DNA of 35,086 nt, taken from the NCBI GenBank assembly GCA_013297925.1, contig JAAFJC010000033.1, positions 1-35,086 on the forward strand, read 5' to 3'. The position numbers were made by a program, and so were the translations under genes. Positions 8,594 through 17,260 of the stretch are shown here, one piece after another. A model generated the notes under the pieces. It had not been told where the DNA came from, made no database searches, and saw nothing but the letters and a program-made list of their open reading frames with translations. The DNA comes from Comamonadaceae bacterium. GTDB lineage: Bacteria > Pseudomonadota > Gammaproteobacteria > Burkholderiales > Burkholderiaceae_C. Each line of letters opens with the position of its first letter. The stretch's first letter is position 1.

Positions 8594-11500
8594 ATGCAGT
8601 TACCAGAAATATCGATCCGCCGCCCGGTGTTTGCCACCGTGCTCTCGCTGCTGATCGTGCTGATTGGCTATGTTTCGTTCACCAAGCTCTCGGTGCGCGA
8701 GTATCCGAAGATTGATGAGCCGAACGTCACGGTCTCTACCAACTATCGCGGCGCTTCTGCGGAGATTGTGGAAACGCAGGTCACGAAAGTGTTGGAGGAT
8801 TCTCTCGCCGGCATTGAGGGCGTGGATGTGATCACCTCGATTTCGCGCCCCGAGCAAAGCCAAATCACCGTGCGCTTCAAGCTCACGCGCGAAGCTGATA
8901 GCGCGGCAGCGGATGTGCGCGATAAAGTTTCTCGCGTGCGCCAGCGCTTGCCCAGCGATGTGGATGAACCGCAAATTGCCAAAGTGGAGGCTGATGCCTT
9001 CCCCGTGATTTGGCTGTCCTTCAGCTCCGATACGCTCAATGTGCTGCAACTCTCCGATTTATCCAACCGCATCGCCAAGCCCATGCTGCAAACCGCCAGC
9101 GGTGCAGCGGATGTGCGCATCTTCGGTGAGCGCAAATACGCGATGCGCGTGAACGTCGATCCCGACAAGCTCGCGGCCTATCGCCTCACTGTGCAAGATC
9201 TGGAAGACGCCCTGCGCCGCAACAATGTGGAAGTGCCCGCAGGCCGCATCGAGAGCCAGCGCCGTGAATTTAACGTCACAGCTGCCACTGATTTGCAGCG
9301 CCCGTTTGAATTCTCCCAAGTGGTGATCCGCATCGTAAACGGCGTGCCTGTGCGCATCGGCGATGTGGCCACTGTGCGCCAAGGCGCGGCTTCTGAGCGC
9401 ACGGCCACGCGCCTGAACGGCCGCGATGCCATCACGCTCGGCGTGATTCGCAATGCCACGGCCAATCCGCTGGATCTCTCTGCCGAGGTGCGCGCAATGA
9501 TTCCGCGCATCAAAGCCAATATGCCACCCGGCATTGAGATCGATATCGCAAATGACAACTCGATCTTCATCAAAGAATCGATCAAAGCGGTGTACACCAC
9601 GATCATTGAAGCCGTGGTGCTCGTGGCTTTGGTGATTGTGTTTTTCTTGCGCAATCTGCGCGCTTCCATTATTCCGTTGATCACCATTCCTGTGTCGCTG
9701 ATCGGCGCATTTGCATTGATGGCGCTCGCAGGCTTCACGGTTAACACACTGACTTTGCTTGCCTTGGTGCTCGCGATTGGTTTGGTGGTGGACGATGCGA
9801 TCGTGGTGTTGGAGAATATTTATCGGCATATCGAGATGGGCAAAAAGCCGTTTGAGGCAGCCATCATTGGCGCGAAAGAAATTGCCTTCGCGGTAGTGGC
9901 GATGACGCTGACCTTGGCTGCCGTGTATGCACCCTTGGCCTTCTCGCCGGGGCGCACGGGCAAGCTGTTTACCGAGTTTGCTCTAGCGCTTGCAGGTGCG
10001 GTGATCGTCTCAGGCTTCGTCGCGCTCACGCTCTCACCCATGATGAGCTCACTGCTGCTCAAACACAATCCGAACCCACCGTTTTACGACCGATGGATTG
10101 AGAAATTTCTCAATGGCATCACCAATGGATATGGCCGAATCCTAGCGGGCTCGCTCAAAGTGCGCTGGCTCATCGTGCTCATCATGATTGGCTCCGGCGT
10201 GGGCACTTGGTACATCTTGAAAGACATCAAGCGCGAACTCGCCCCGCTGGAAGATCGTGGCGTGATTTTGAATGTGGTCAACGCTCCTGACGGTGCAACC
10301 ATGGATTACACCTTGCGCTACACCGCTGCGATGGAGCGCATTGGCGGCAACTACAAAGAGTTTGATCGCATCTTCACGGTCGCGGGCAACCCCACGGTGG
10401 CGCAAGCCAATGTGTTTTTCCGCACCGTGCCTTGGGAAGAGCGCACCAAGCGCACGCCTGAGCTGGCGCGTGAGCTTGCGCCGCGCATCGCAGGTTTGCC
10501 CGGCGTCACGGCTTTCCCCGTCACGCCGCCATCACTCGGCCAAGGCTTTAACAGCCGCCCAGTGAACTACGTGATCATGACTTCGGATTCTTATCAAAAT
10601 CTCTCCGCCGTCGTTCGTCAATTCCAAGACGAGTTGGCCAAGAATCCGGGCTTCTTGCAGGTCGATACCGATTTGCGATTGAACAAACCCGAGGTGCGCT
10701 TTGAGGTGGATCGTGAGAAGGCTGCTGATTTAGGCGTGGGCGTGGATGCAGTAGGCCGCGCGGTAGAGAGCATGCTCGGTGGCCGCAACGTCACGCGCTA
10801 CAAACGTGAAGGCGAGCAATACGATGTGATTGTGCAAACGGCATCCACAGGCCGCGATACGCCCGACGATATTGAAAAAATCTTTGTGCGCGGGCGCAAT
10901 GAGGCGATGATTCCTTTGTCTGCTCTCGTGCGCATTCGTGAGGTCGTCGTGCCCCGTGAGCTCAATCACTTTGGCCAGCGCCGCTCTGCCGCGATCACGG
11001 CCAATCTTGCGCCCGATTATTCGCTCGGCCAAGCGCTGGAATTCATGGATGCCACTGCGCAAAAAGTCTTGAAGCCCGGCTATGCAACCGATCTCAACGG
11101 TCAATCGCGTGAATTCAAAAGCTCCTCCGATTCCCTGGCCCTTGTCTTTGGCATGGCGCTGCTCTTCATCTATCTCGTGCTGGCCGCACAGTTTGAAAGC
11201 TTTATTGATCCCTTTGTAATCATGCTGTCTGTGCCGCTCTCGATGGTGGGCGCGCTCGCGGCGCTGCAATGGAGCGGCGGCTCGCTTAATGTGTTCAGCC
11301 AAATCGGTTTGGTGACGCTGGTGGGGCTGATCACCAAGCACGGCATTTTGATTGTGGAATTCGCCAATCAGTTGCGCGAGCAAGGTGTGGAGACAGCGCA
11401 AGCGATCCAGCAATCGGCAAAACTGCGCCTGCGCCCGATTCTCATGACAACTGGCGCCATGGTGCTCGGCGCGATTCCGCTGGCGCTCTCCACCGGCGCA

Positions 11501-11692
11501 GGCGCAGAAAGCCGCCAGCAAATCGGCTGGGTGATCGTGGGCGGCATGAGCTTGGGTACCTTGCTCACCATCTTTGTCGTGCCCACGATGTACACCTTGT
11601 TTGCCCGCAAAGCTGCGCCGGGCGCGATCAAGACGCATGTGGATGAGACCTTGAGCAATCCGCATGTGCCGCATGATGTGATCGCAAAATAG
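8594..11692 (+). CDS. RND (HAE1 family) multidrug efflux pump, inner-membrane subunit
   Basis: Proton-driven trimeric exporter of hydrophobic compounds. At 1032 residues it has the usual length. It starts MQLPEISIRRPVFATVLSLLI, typical of the first transmembrane helix, and has the two-fold pattern of helix groups with large periplasmic loops. The proton-relay pair of transmembrane helix 4 is present as Asp400-Asp401 in GLVVDDAIVVLENIYRHIE. The C-terminal half has the matching LVGLITKHGILIVEFANQ. AGGAG precedes the ATG. The adaptor gene lies upstream in the same operon. No outer-membrane channel gene is visible, so a channel encoded elsewhere is probably shared. The substrate cannot be told from sequence. 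Confidence 0.96.
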   Translation: MQLPEISIRRPVFATVLSLLIVLIGYVSFTKLSVREYPKIDEPNVTVSTNYRGASAEIVETQVTKVLEDSLAGIEGVDVITSISRPEQSQITVRFKLTREADSAAADVRDKVSRVRQRLPSDVDEPQIAKVEADAFPVIWLSFSSDTLNVLQLSDLSNRIAKPMLQTASGAADVRIFGERKYAMRVNVDPDKLAAYRLTVQDLEDALRRNNVEVPAGRIESQRREFNVTAATDLQRPFEFSQVVIRIVNGVPVRIGDVATVRQGAASERTATRLNGRDAITLGVIRNATANPLDLSAEVRAMIPRIKANMPPGIEIDIANDNSIFIKESIKAVYTTIIEAVVLVALVIVFFLRNLRASIIPLITIPVSLIGAFALMALAGFTVNTLTLLALVLAIGLVVDDAIVVLENIYRHIEMGKKPFEAAIIGAKEIAFAVVAMTLTLAAVYAPLAFSPGRTGKLFTEFALALAGAVIVSGFVALTLSPMMSSLLLKHNPNPPFYDRWIEKFLNGITNGYGRILAGSLKVRWLIVLIMIGSGVGTWYILKDIKRELAPLEDRGVILNVVNAPDGATMDYTLRYTAAMERIGGNYKEFDRIFTVAGNPTVAQANVFFRTVPWEERTKRTPELARELAPRIAGLPGVTAFPVTPPSLGQGFNSRPVNYVIMTSDSYQNLSAVVRQFQDELAKNPGFLQVDTDLRLNKPEVRFEVDREKAADLGVGVDAVGRAVESMLGGRNVTRYKREGEQYDVIVQTASTGRDTPDDIEKIFVRGRNEAMIPLSALVRIREVVVPRELNHFGQRRSAAITANLAPDYSLGQALEFMDATAQKVLKPGYATDLNGQSREFKSSSDSLALVFGMALLFIYLVLAAQFESFIDPFVIMLSVPLSMVGALAALQWSGGSLNVFSQIGLVTLVGLITKHGILIVEFANQLREQGVETAQAIQQSAKLRLRPILMTTGAMVLGAIPLALSTGAGAESRQQIGWVIVGGMSLGTLLTIFVVPTMYTLFARKAAPGAIKTHVDETLSNPHVPHDVIAK

Positions 11693-11704
11693 GGAGAACG
11701 CAGC

Positions 11705-13321
11705 ATGCTTGCGCGTCGCCAACTTCTTGAGAGAGCGGCGCTAGCCACGGCTGCGGCTCAAACGCTCTGGCTACCACGCAGCGCTTGGAGCCAAGCGCGC
11801 CTCAGTAGCAATCCATTCACCTTAGGCATTGCCAGCGGCTCGCCCACAAGTGACGGCATCGTGCTGTGGACGCGGCTTGCACCTTCTGGATTTTTGGGAT
11901 CAAGCAGCCTTGGCAATGACAACATCACAGTGCGCTGGGAGATCGCGCATGACGAGCGCTTTACGCGTATCGTGCAAAGCGGGCAAGCGCAGGCTACGGC
12001 GCAGCTGGCACATTCAGTGCATGTTGAAGTGGCTGGCCTAGAAGGTGGGCGCGGCTATTTTTATCGCTTCATGGTGGGCGATTGGACGAGCACGACAGGC
12101 CGCACACGTACCTTGCCCGCGATGGACGCACCCGCCGGAAAATTCCGCATCGCCTACGCTTCCTGCCAGCGCTGGGAGCATGGCTACTACTCAGCCTATC
12201 GCCACATGCTCGCAGATCAGCCCGATCTGGTGCTCTTCTTGGGCGACTACGTCTACGAATACCCTAATGCCGCCAACGCAGTGCGCAAACCAAACGCAAC
12301 AAGCAATGGCGGTTGGGTGATTTCGCTGGATGATTACCGCAGCCGCTACGCACTGCACAAAAGCGATCCTGATTTGCAAGCCATGCACGCCGCTTGCCCT
12401 TGGGCCTTCACTTGGGATGATCACGAAGTACAAAACGATTACGCTGGCCTGAGCGCGGGAGATGCAGGCCCTGCAGTGTCAGATTTCGCGGCGCGGCGCG
12501 CGGCTGCTTACCAAGCGTTTTACGAGCACACGCCTTTGCGCGCAAGCACCCTCACGCGCTCACTTGCGGGGCTGCTTGAGCGGCCAGCTGCCGAGCTGCG
12601 CATCTATGGCCAGCTCAAACTAGGCGCTCTGGGCAATTTGTATTTACTCGATCCGCGCCAATACAAAGATGCACCCGTGTGCACCAAAGAAGGCGAAGGT
12701 AAAACGGGCTCGGTTAACCCCGCGCAATGCCCGGCGTGGAACGACCCTACACGCAGCTTCTTAGGCGCAGCGCAAGAGCAATGGATCGCGCAAGCCCTGG
12801 TGCAAAACGCCAATGCAGGAGGCTGGCAGATCATCGGCCAATCCACCCGCTTTGGCTTGCGTGATTCTCGCGCCAGCGGCGCGGGGCAGACCTTTGGCAA
12901 TGACAACTGGGATGGCTACAGCGCCGCTCGCACGCGATTGACCGATGCGATGCAAAAGTCAGGCAGCAAAAACAATGTGATGCTCGGCGGCGATGTGCAT
13001 GAAAACTGGGTGGGCCACATCAAATCAGATTATGCGAAGGCCAGCAGCGCCAGCATCGGCACAGAGTTTTGTGGCACGAGCATCACATCAAGAAACGGTG
13101 CGACCAGCACCAACGACAAGATTCCCGATCGCCTCGCGCGTAATCCGCACTTCACATTTGCCGATGCTGAAAAACGCGGCTACGGTTTAGCAGATTTCAG
13201 CAAAGACAAGCTGCAAGTGAGCCTGCGCACTGTGAGCGATGTGACGAGCAAGGACGCTTCGATTCAAACGCTGGCGCAGTTTTCGGTCGCCTTTGGCAAG
13301 CCAGACGTGGAGCGGATTTAA
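11705..13321 (+). CDS. phoD: PhoD-type alkaline phosphatase/phosphodiesterase, probably Tat-exported
   Basis: Metallophosphoesterase expected to release phosphate from esters outside the cytoplasm. The N-terminus MLARRQLLERAALATAAAQ has a twin-arginine pattern and a short hydrophobic stretch ending near SAWSQA. A beta-sandwich PhoD_N-like domain (about residues 35-140) leads to the catalytic domain. Metal-site motifs are GDYVYEY near 180, TWDDHEVQNDY near 236-246 and GGDVHENW with Asp430 and His432. It starts 12 bases after the pump gene, behind AGGGAG, so it may be co-transcribed with the efflux genes, an unexpected pairing. No Pho box is visible upstream. Confidence 0.93.
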   Translation: MLARRQLLERAALATAAAQTLWLPRSAWSQARLSSNPFTLGIASGSPTSDGIVLWTRLAPSGFLGSSSLGNDNITVRWEIAHDERFTRIVQSGQAQATAQLAHSVHVEVAGLEGGRGYFYRFMVGDWTSTTGRTRTLPAMDAPAGKFRIAYASCQRWEHGYYSAYRHMLADQPDLVLFLGDYVYEYPNAANAVRKPNATSNGGWVISLDDYRSRYALHKSDPDLQAMHAACPWAFTWDDHEVQNDYAGLSAGDAGPAVSDFAARRAAAYQAFYEHTPLRASTLTRSLAGLLERPAAELRIYGQLKLGALGNLYLLDPRQYKDAPVCTKEGEGKTGSVNPAQCPAWNDPTRSFLGAAQEQWIAQALVQNANAGGWQIIGQSTRFGLRDSRASGAGQTFGNDNWDGYSAARTRLTDAMQKSGSKNNVMLGGDVHENWVGHIKSDYAKASSASIGTEFCGTSITSRNGATSTNDKIPDRLARNPHFTFADAEKRGYGLADFSKDKLQVSLRTVSDVTSKDASIQTLAQFSVAFGKPDVERI

Positions 13322-13360
13322 GCGATTCTTCAAGCAAAATCTGGGTTTTTTTGGGTTTAT

Positions 13361-13382
13361 TTTGTACAAAAATTCGTACAAA
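13361..13382. promoter_or_regulatory. Palindromic operator candidate for the toxin-antitoxin operon
   Basis: TTTGTAC (13361-13367) and GTACAAA (13376-13382) form a perfect 7-base inverted repeat with an 8-base spacer, 28 bases before the antitoxin start. A TAAAAT box at 13399-13404 and a TAAAGA at 13384-13389 are possible -10 elements. Antitoxins of this type usually repress their own promoter through such a palindrome; binding here is inferred. Confidence 0.55.
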
Positions 13383-13410
13383 TTAAAGATTTTTTAGCTA
13401 AAATCATGGC

Positions 13411-13674
13411 ATGCAAATCCTCCACACCCATCAATCCATCGGCATTTCTGATCTTCGCTCAGCGCCAGCACTCGCTTTCGAGCAGGCCGCTCAGCATGCA
13501 GTGGTGGTGCTTAATCACAATAAGCCGGCGGGATATATCGTCTCGCCAGATTGGATGCAGCGCATGATGGATCAATTGGCGGATCAAGTGATCTCGAGTA
13601 AAGCGCGCTCCCGTGTAAGCGATGTGCAAATCAAGAGCAGCAAGGTGCGCCGTATCCAACTGGATGATTTGTGA
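13411..13674 (+). CDS. Type II antitoxin, Phd/YefM-StbD-YafN type
   Basis: The 87-residue protein has SIGISDLRSAPALAFEQA at the start and VVVLNHNKPAGYIVSPDWMQRMMD in the middle, matching the DNA-binding half of StbD/YafN-like antitoxins. The C-terminal tail is charged and probably wraps the toxin. It is expected to neutralise the toxin encoded next and to repress the operon. The downstream start codon overlaps its stop (GTGA at 13671-13674), indicating translational coupling. No ribosome site precedes the ATG, and an A/T-rich promoter-like region lies very close, so the mRNA may be leaderless. Confidence 0.88.
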   Translation: MQILHTHQSIGISDLRSAPALAFEQAAQHAVVVLNHNKPAGYIVSPDWMQRMMDQLADQVISSKARSRVSDVQIKSSKVRRIQLDDL

Positions 13675-14000
13675 AACTGGCAGCAAAGGCTGCGCCCGGC
13701 GGTGGGGCGTCTTATGAATTGGCCATTCACGATGATGCTTTGGCTGAATGGCGAAAGCTTGATGAATCGATCAAACAGCGCTTCAAGAAAAAGCTGGCAA
13801 AAGAACGCTTGCTACAGCCGCGCGTATCTAAAGACATCCTCCATGGCTTGCCTGACTGCTACAAAATCAAAATCACGACACCGCAGTTTCGCTTGGCTTA
13901 TCACGTCAATGACGCGGAGAAACTGCTCACCATCATTGCCGTGAGCTCGCGCGATGATGTGTATGCGTTGCTGGAAAATCGCCATCCCAGTTTGGGTTAG
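13671..14000 (+). CDS. Type II toxin, RelE/ParE-StbE type
   Basis: The 109-residue protein has the RelE-superfamily pattern: YELAIHDDALAEWRKLDESIKQRFKKKL, LPDCYKIKITTPQFRLAYHV and a final strand LLTIIAVSSRDDVYALL. StbE-like members match the DCYKIK segment. RelE-family toxins usually cleave ribosome-bound mRNA. The GTG start overlaps the antitoxin stop by four bases. An alternative start further in cannot be excluded, because the first dozen residues (KLAAKAAPGGGA) are not family-like. The gene runs tail-to-tail into the yhiN-like gene and overlaps its end by four bases. Confidence 0.87.
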   Translation: MKLAAKAAPGGGASYELAIHDDALAEWRKLDESIKQRFKKKLAKERLLQPRVSKDILHGLPDCYKIKITTPQFRLAYHVNDAEKLLTIIAVSSRDDVYALLENRHPSLG

Positions 14001-15277
14001 TCCATGCGCTTTGCTGCCAGCCCTTGCGCACAAGCATGGCCGCTGGCCCAGGCCCATTGGAAGTTGTAGCCGCCTAGCCAGCCTGTTACGTCAACCACTT
14101 CGCCGATGAAATACAGGCCGCTTTGTTTTTGGCTTTCCATGGTTTGGCTGGAGAGCTCGCGGGTGTTGACGCCGCCGGCTGTGACTTCGGCTTTCTTGTA
14201 GCCCTCTGTGCCGCTGGGTGTGAGCTGCCATTGCGAGAGATGCTCGGCCAAGTGCGTCAAGGCTTTGTCACTGGCCTCACAGATCGGGCGCTGCCATTCG
14301 GGTCGTTGTGATGCCCAGCTTTCGGCTAAGCGGCTGGGCAAGAGCGCGGCAAGCTCGTTGGCAATCAGTTTGCGCGAGGTTTGCTTTGCGCGCATCAGGT
14401 GATCTTGCAGTTTGACGCTGGGGCAGAGGTTCATGCGGATCGGTGTGCCTTCGCGCCAGAAGCTGGAGATTTGCAGCACGCCGGGGCCTGAAAGTCCGCG
14501 GTGAGTGAAGAGCAAATCCTCGTCAAAACTCGTTCGACTCTTTTTCTCTCCGGTGCTGATCGTCACAGGTAGCGCCAGACCTGCGAGCCCTGCAAAGGGC
14601 TGCCAACCGACATCGTCAAAAGTCAGCGGCGCAAGAGCAGGGCGCAGCTCGATCAAGCTGTGACCGAATTGTTTGGCGATACGGTAGCCAAAATCCGTCG
14701 CGCCGATCTTGGGAATGCTCAAGCCGCCGGTGGCGATCACGAGTGTGCGCGATTGCACGCTGCCGCGATCAGTATCAATTTCATAGCACTCTGCGCAATG
14801 AATATGCCGGCTATCTGCCGATTTTTCATCTAAAACGGGCTCTGTAGTGCTGATATGCCGCACCGCCTTCACACTGCAAGGCTGCCAGCGCGTCACGCTG
14901 CCGCCATTCGTGCTCGCATCGCATTCGCGCAAGAGCATTTGAATGATGTCTTCCGCGCTGCGATCACAAAAGAGCTGGCCTTTGTGCTTTTCATGGAAGG
15001 CGATACCGTGCTTTTGCACGAGAGCGATGAAGTCGCGGCTAGAGTAGCGCGACAAAGCACTGCGACAAAAATTCGGATTTTCAGAAAGAAAATTTGCAGG
15101 CTGCGCATCCCGGTTCGTGAAGTTGCAGCGCCCACCGCCTGAGATACGAATCTTCTCAGCGACTTTCTCGCTGTGATCAATCAGCAAGACCTTCAAGCCC
15201 AGCTGCGCAGCTACGCCTGAGCAGAACAAGCCCGCTGCGCCTGCGCCGATGATGGTGGTATCGAAAATTTGAGTCAA
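13997..15277 (-). CDS. NAD(P)/FAD-dependent oxidoreductase, HI0933/YhiN family
   Basis: A flavoprotein of unknown physiological role, about 426 residues. The FAD-binding motif is IIGAGAAGLFCS (residues 9-20). GGGRCNFTN (47-55), VIATGGLSIPKIGATDFGY and the C-terminal GGYNFQWAWASG are family hallmarks. Residues about 147-168 are encoded by an antisense copy of the dispersed repeat, giving SADSRHIHCAECYEID as an added loop. The start is uncertain: no ATG is available between the upstream in-frame stop at 15314-15316 and the motif. TTG at 15277, nine bases after a GAGAAG, fits best. Another repeat copy lies immediately upstream of that TTG. Confidence 0.9.
   Translation of the reverse strand: MTQIFDTTIIGAGAAGLFCSGVAAQLGLKVLLIDHSEKVAEKIRISGGGRCNFTNRDAQPANFLSENPNFCRSALSRYSSRDFIALVQKHGIAFHEKHKGQLFCDRSAEDIIQMLLRECDASTNGGSVTRWQPCSVKAVRHISTTEPVLDEKSADSRHIHCAECYEIDTDRGSVQSRTLVIATGGLSIPKIGATDFGYRIAKQFGHSLIELRPALAPLTFDDVGWQPFAGLAGLALPVTISTGEKKSRTSFDEDLLFTHRGLSGPGVLQISSFWREGTPIRMNLCPSVKLQDHLMRAKQTSRKLIANELAALLPSRLAESWASQRPEWQRPICEASDKALTHLAEHLSQWQLTPSGTEGYKKAEVTAGGVNTRELSSQTMESQKQSGLYFIGEVVDVTGWLGGYNFQWAWASGHACAQGLAAKRMD
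14774..14838 (+). repeat. Dispersed repeat copy D (inside yhiN-like gene, antisense)
   Basis: TTTCATAGCACTCTGCGCA, variable bases, TATGCCGGC, then a tail with GATTTTTCATCTAAAAC. It closely matches copy M, including the CTATC-GCCGATTTT stretch after GCCGGC, so D and M form a sub-group. It runs opposite to the gene and is read through without a stop. Confidence 0.8.
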
Positions 15278-15288
15278 ATCTGCTTCTC

Positions 15289-15324
15289 GCCGGCGCAGAA
15301 TATGCGCGAGGTGCTATTGAATTG
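15289..15324 (-). repeat. Dispersed repeat copy E (intergenic, 5' of yhiN-like gene)
   Basis: On the minus strand: CAATTCAATAGCACCTCGCGCA, written here as CAATTCAATAGC + ACCTCGCGCA, variable bases, then TGCGCCGGC. It ends 11 bases before the TTG start, and its in-frame TAG (15316-15314) limits how far upstream the coding frame can reach. Same orientation as the gene. Confidence 0.75.
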
Positions 15325-15328
15325 GAAG

Positions 15329-15348
15329 TGACTGCTTATAGGCAGTCA
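15329..15348. other. Perfect short hairpin between cobA and yhiN-like gene
   Basis: TGACTGC (15329-15335) and GCAGTCA (15342-15348) pair around a 6-base loop. It lies downstream of cobA on the minus strand. There is no T-run on either side, so terminator function is doubtful. Confidence 0.4.
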
Positions 15349-15356
15349 TACAGAAG

Positions 15357-15400
15357 TGTAGCTGCTCTGGCGCAAGGCTTATGCAGCGGCAGACTGCTTA
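15357..15400 (+). repeat. Doubtful repeat copy F overlapping the 3' end of cobA
   Basis: GTAGCTGCTCTGGCGCA followed by TTATGCAGCGGCAGACTG resembles the core with two small insertions. If genuine, it supplies the last codons (QSAAA) and stop of cobA. The match is imperfect and could be chance. Confidence 0.35.
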
Positions 15401-16182
15401 AATGCTTCTTCGCTCTCAGGCTGCGCCAAAGCCGCCATGCCTTGCAGCACATCCCCCACCACGATCACGCTGGGGCTGGCCATGTTGTCGCGCTCAATCG
15501 TTTCGCAGAGCTGAGCCAGCGAGGTGATCGCTTGGCGCTGTTCGGGCAAGCTCGCATGTTGAATGATGGCCACCGGCGTGTTGGTGGGCAGGGCTGCGAG
15601 CAGGCCGCTTTCTATTTTGGAGGCATGCGTCATGCCCATGTAGATCACGAGGGTGAGTTTGGCTTGATGAGCGGCTTGGGAGAGCGTCGCCCAATCCGGC
15701 CCGCTGTCGCCAGGCTTGGCGTGGCCGGTGATGAAGACGACGCCATGCGCATGATCGCGGTGTGTGAGGGGCACATTCAGTGAGCTGATGGCGGCCAGGC
15801 CAGAAGTGATGCCGTTGACTACGCTCACACTGATGCCCGCCGCTTGCAAAGCTTCGACCTCTTCGCCGCCGCGCCCGAAGATGAAAGGATCGCCGCCTTT
15901 GAGGCGCACCACGCTCTCGCCTTCTTTGGCGGCCATGATCATGAGCTTTTCGATGAAAGCTTGCGGCGTCGATTTGCAGCCGCCGCGCTTGCCCACATGC
16001 ACAATTCGCGCGTCTGCGCTGGCATGCGAGAGCACGGCATCGTTGGCCAGATCATCGACCAAGATCACGGTGGCAGCTGCTATGGCTTTCACAGCTTTAA
16101 GCGTGAGCAATTCAGGATCGCCCGGCCCAGCTCCCACCAGGGTGACTTGGCCGATATATTGGCTTTTTAAACTGTTATTCAT
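15379..16182 (-). CDS. cobA: Uroporphyrinogen-III C-methyltransferase (SUMT)
   Basis: Methylates uroporphyrinogen III twice with S-adenosylmethionine to precorrin-2, the branch point to siroheme and cobalamin. The 267-residue single-domain protein has VGAGPGDPELLTLKA near residues 16-30, VRLKGGDPFIFGRGGEE near 92-108, and NVPLTHRDHAHGVVFITGH. It lacks the CysG oxidase/ferrochelatase domain, so siroheme completion needs another enzyme. Its start overlaps the ybiB stop by four bases (ATGA), so the two are translationally coupled. In related bacteria this pair sits with nitrite or sulfite assimilation genes; here a SulP transporter is divergent. Confidence 0.95.
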   Translation of the reverse strand: MNNSLKSQYIGQVTLVGAGPGDPELLTLKAVKAIAAATVILVDDLANDAVLSHASADARIVHVGKRGGCKSTPQAFIEKLMIMAAKEGESVVRLKGGDPFIFGRGGEEVEALQAAGISVSVVNGITSGLAAISSLNVPLTHRDHAHGVVFITGHAKPGDSGPDWATLSQAAHQAKLTLVIYMGMTHASKIESGLLAALPTNTPVAIIQHASLPEQRQAITSLAQLCETIERDNMASPSVIVVGDVLQGMAALAQPESEEAFKQSAAA

Positions 16183-17156
16183 GATGCCTTCTCCATTCGA
16201 GACATCAAATGCAAGATATGTTCCACCTGCACGGCAATCGGCTCTGGAATCGGTTTTTCGCCTCGCAGGACATCAGAAATATAAGCCGCTGTGCTGGCCG
16301 CATCGCAGGTTTTGGGCACATCGGGCAAGTGGCTCAGGCTGCCGTCTTGGGTGTCGCACAGGGCAATCGGTTCGCCGTTGAGAAAACCATCCATGCGCGG
16401 GCGGCGGCGCGCATCTGCCACGCTCTCGCCCTCAGTGCCGCGCAGGAGCATGGCGTGGCAACGCGTGAGCTGCAAAGTCTCGGTCATGCTGTGCAGGTAC
16501 TCAGGATGGGTGTAACTGGTCACGATGAGCGCATCGCGGCGGTTCGTCGGATTCATCAGCTTCACGAGGCTGTGCGCCGGGTTGCGTAGGCCAACGCTGC
16601 GGCGCACGTCGAGCAGGCGCTTCAAGGCGGGGCTGAGTTGCGCGGTGGGCAGGAAGACAGGAATGCTCAAATCGCTAATTAATATCGATTTAGTAGCACT
16701 TCGCGCAGAATCTATGCCGGCGACTGGCTGCTTTTGCTCAAAAAATGTAGAAAAAACGGAGGTAAACACATCCTGCGTGGGCACACGCGCTGCCTCGGTT
16801 GTGCAACCATGCACCAAGACCGCGAAGCCGCGCTTCGCGCCTTCGCGTGCGAGCAGGCCGGCTAAAAGCGTGGTGAGGCCGGGCAGTTTGCGCGCACCGT
16901 TGTAGCTGGGAATGACGACAATCGGGTAGGCAGATTGCACCGCTTGGATGCGCTGATGCACAGCATCTAAAAATCCAGCCATCTCATGCGGCGTCTCGCC
17001 TTTCACGCGCATGGCGATGCAAAACGCACCAATCTCCAGATCCGACACTGCACCATCAAGCACCTGCCCGAGCAAATCTTCAGCCTGCTCACGCGTCAGC
17101 GAGCGAGCGCCTTCCTTGCCTCGGCCGATTTCTTTGATGTACTTTGCGATGCTCAT
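16179..17156 (-). CDS. ybiB: YbiB, TrpD2-type DNA-binding phosphoribosyltransferase-fold protein
   Basis: Homologue of E. coli YbiB, a protein with the anthranilate phosphoribosyltransferase fold that binds nucleic acid rather than acting in tryptophan synthesis. From the ATG at 17156 the product has 325 residues, near the family length, beginning MSIAKYIKEIGRGKEGARSL. The longer open frame upstream has no family resemblance. Motifs include VVIPSYNGARKLPGLTTLLAG and FAVLVHGCT. Residues about 132-161 are encoded by an antisense repeat copy, giving PVAGIDSARSA, almost the same peptide as in sseA. No ribosome site is obvious before this ATG. Confidence 0.92.
   Translation of the reverse strand: MSIAKYIKEIGRGKEGARSLTREQAEDLLGQVLDGAVSDLEIGAFCIAMRVKGETPHEMAGFLDAVHQRIQAVQSAYPIVVIPSYNGARKLPGLTTLLAGLLAREGAKRGFAVLVHGCTTEAARVPTQDVFTSVFSTFFEQKQPVAGIDSARSATKSILISDLSIPVFLPTAQLSPALKRLLDVRRSVGLRNPAHSLVKLMNPTNRRDALIVTSYTHPEYLHSMTETLQLTRCHAMLLRGTEGESVADARRRPRMDGFLNGEPIALCDTQDGSLSHLPDVPKTCDAASTAAYISDVLRGEKPIPEPIAVQVEHILHLMSRMEKAS
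16673..16758 (+). repeat. Dispersed repeat copy G (inside ybiB, antisense)
   Basis: Head GCTAATTAATATCGATTTAG then TAGCACTTCGCGCAG, a short variable part, TATGCCGGCGACTGGCTG and a tail with CTTTTGCTCAAAAA. A near-complete copy of the family, opposite to ybiB and open in its frame. Confidence 0.85.
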
Positions 17157-17260
17157 TGACGCGTATTTTCGCCCAAGCCTCATCACTTTTGATGATAAGC
17201 TTTTTCCATTTGCTTGCTCTTCGTTGGCGTATTGCATACGATCCGAGTTGGAGAAAGCAC

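Noticed and set aside
13322-13360. Terminator after phoD (run of seven T)
   Set aside because: The hairpin before the T-run is short and interrupted.
17144-17260. Longer N-terminus for the SulP protein
   Set aside because: The upstream frame has no ribosome site and overlaps ybiB; ATG 17261 has GGAG at good spacing.
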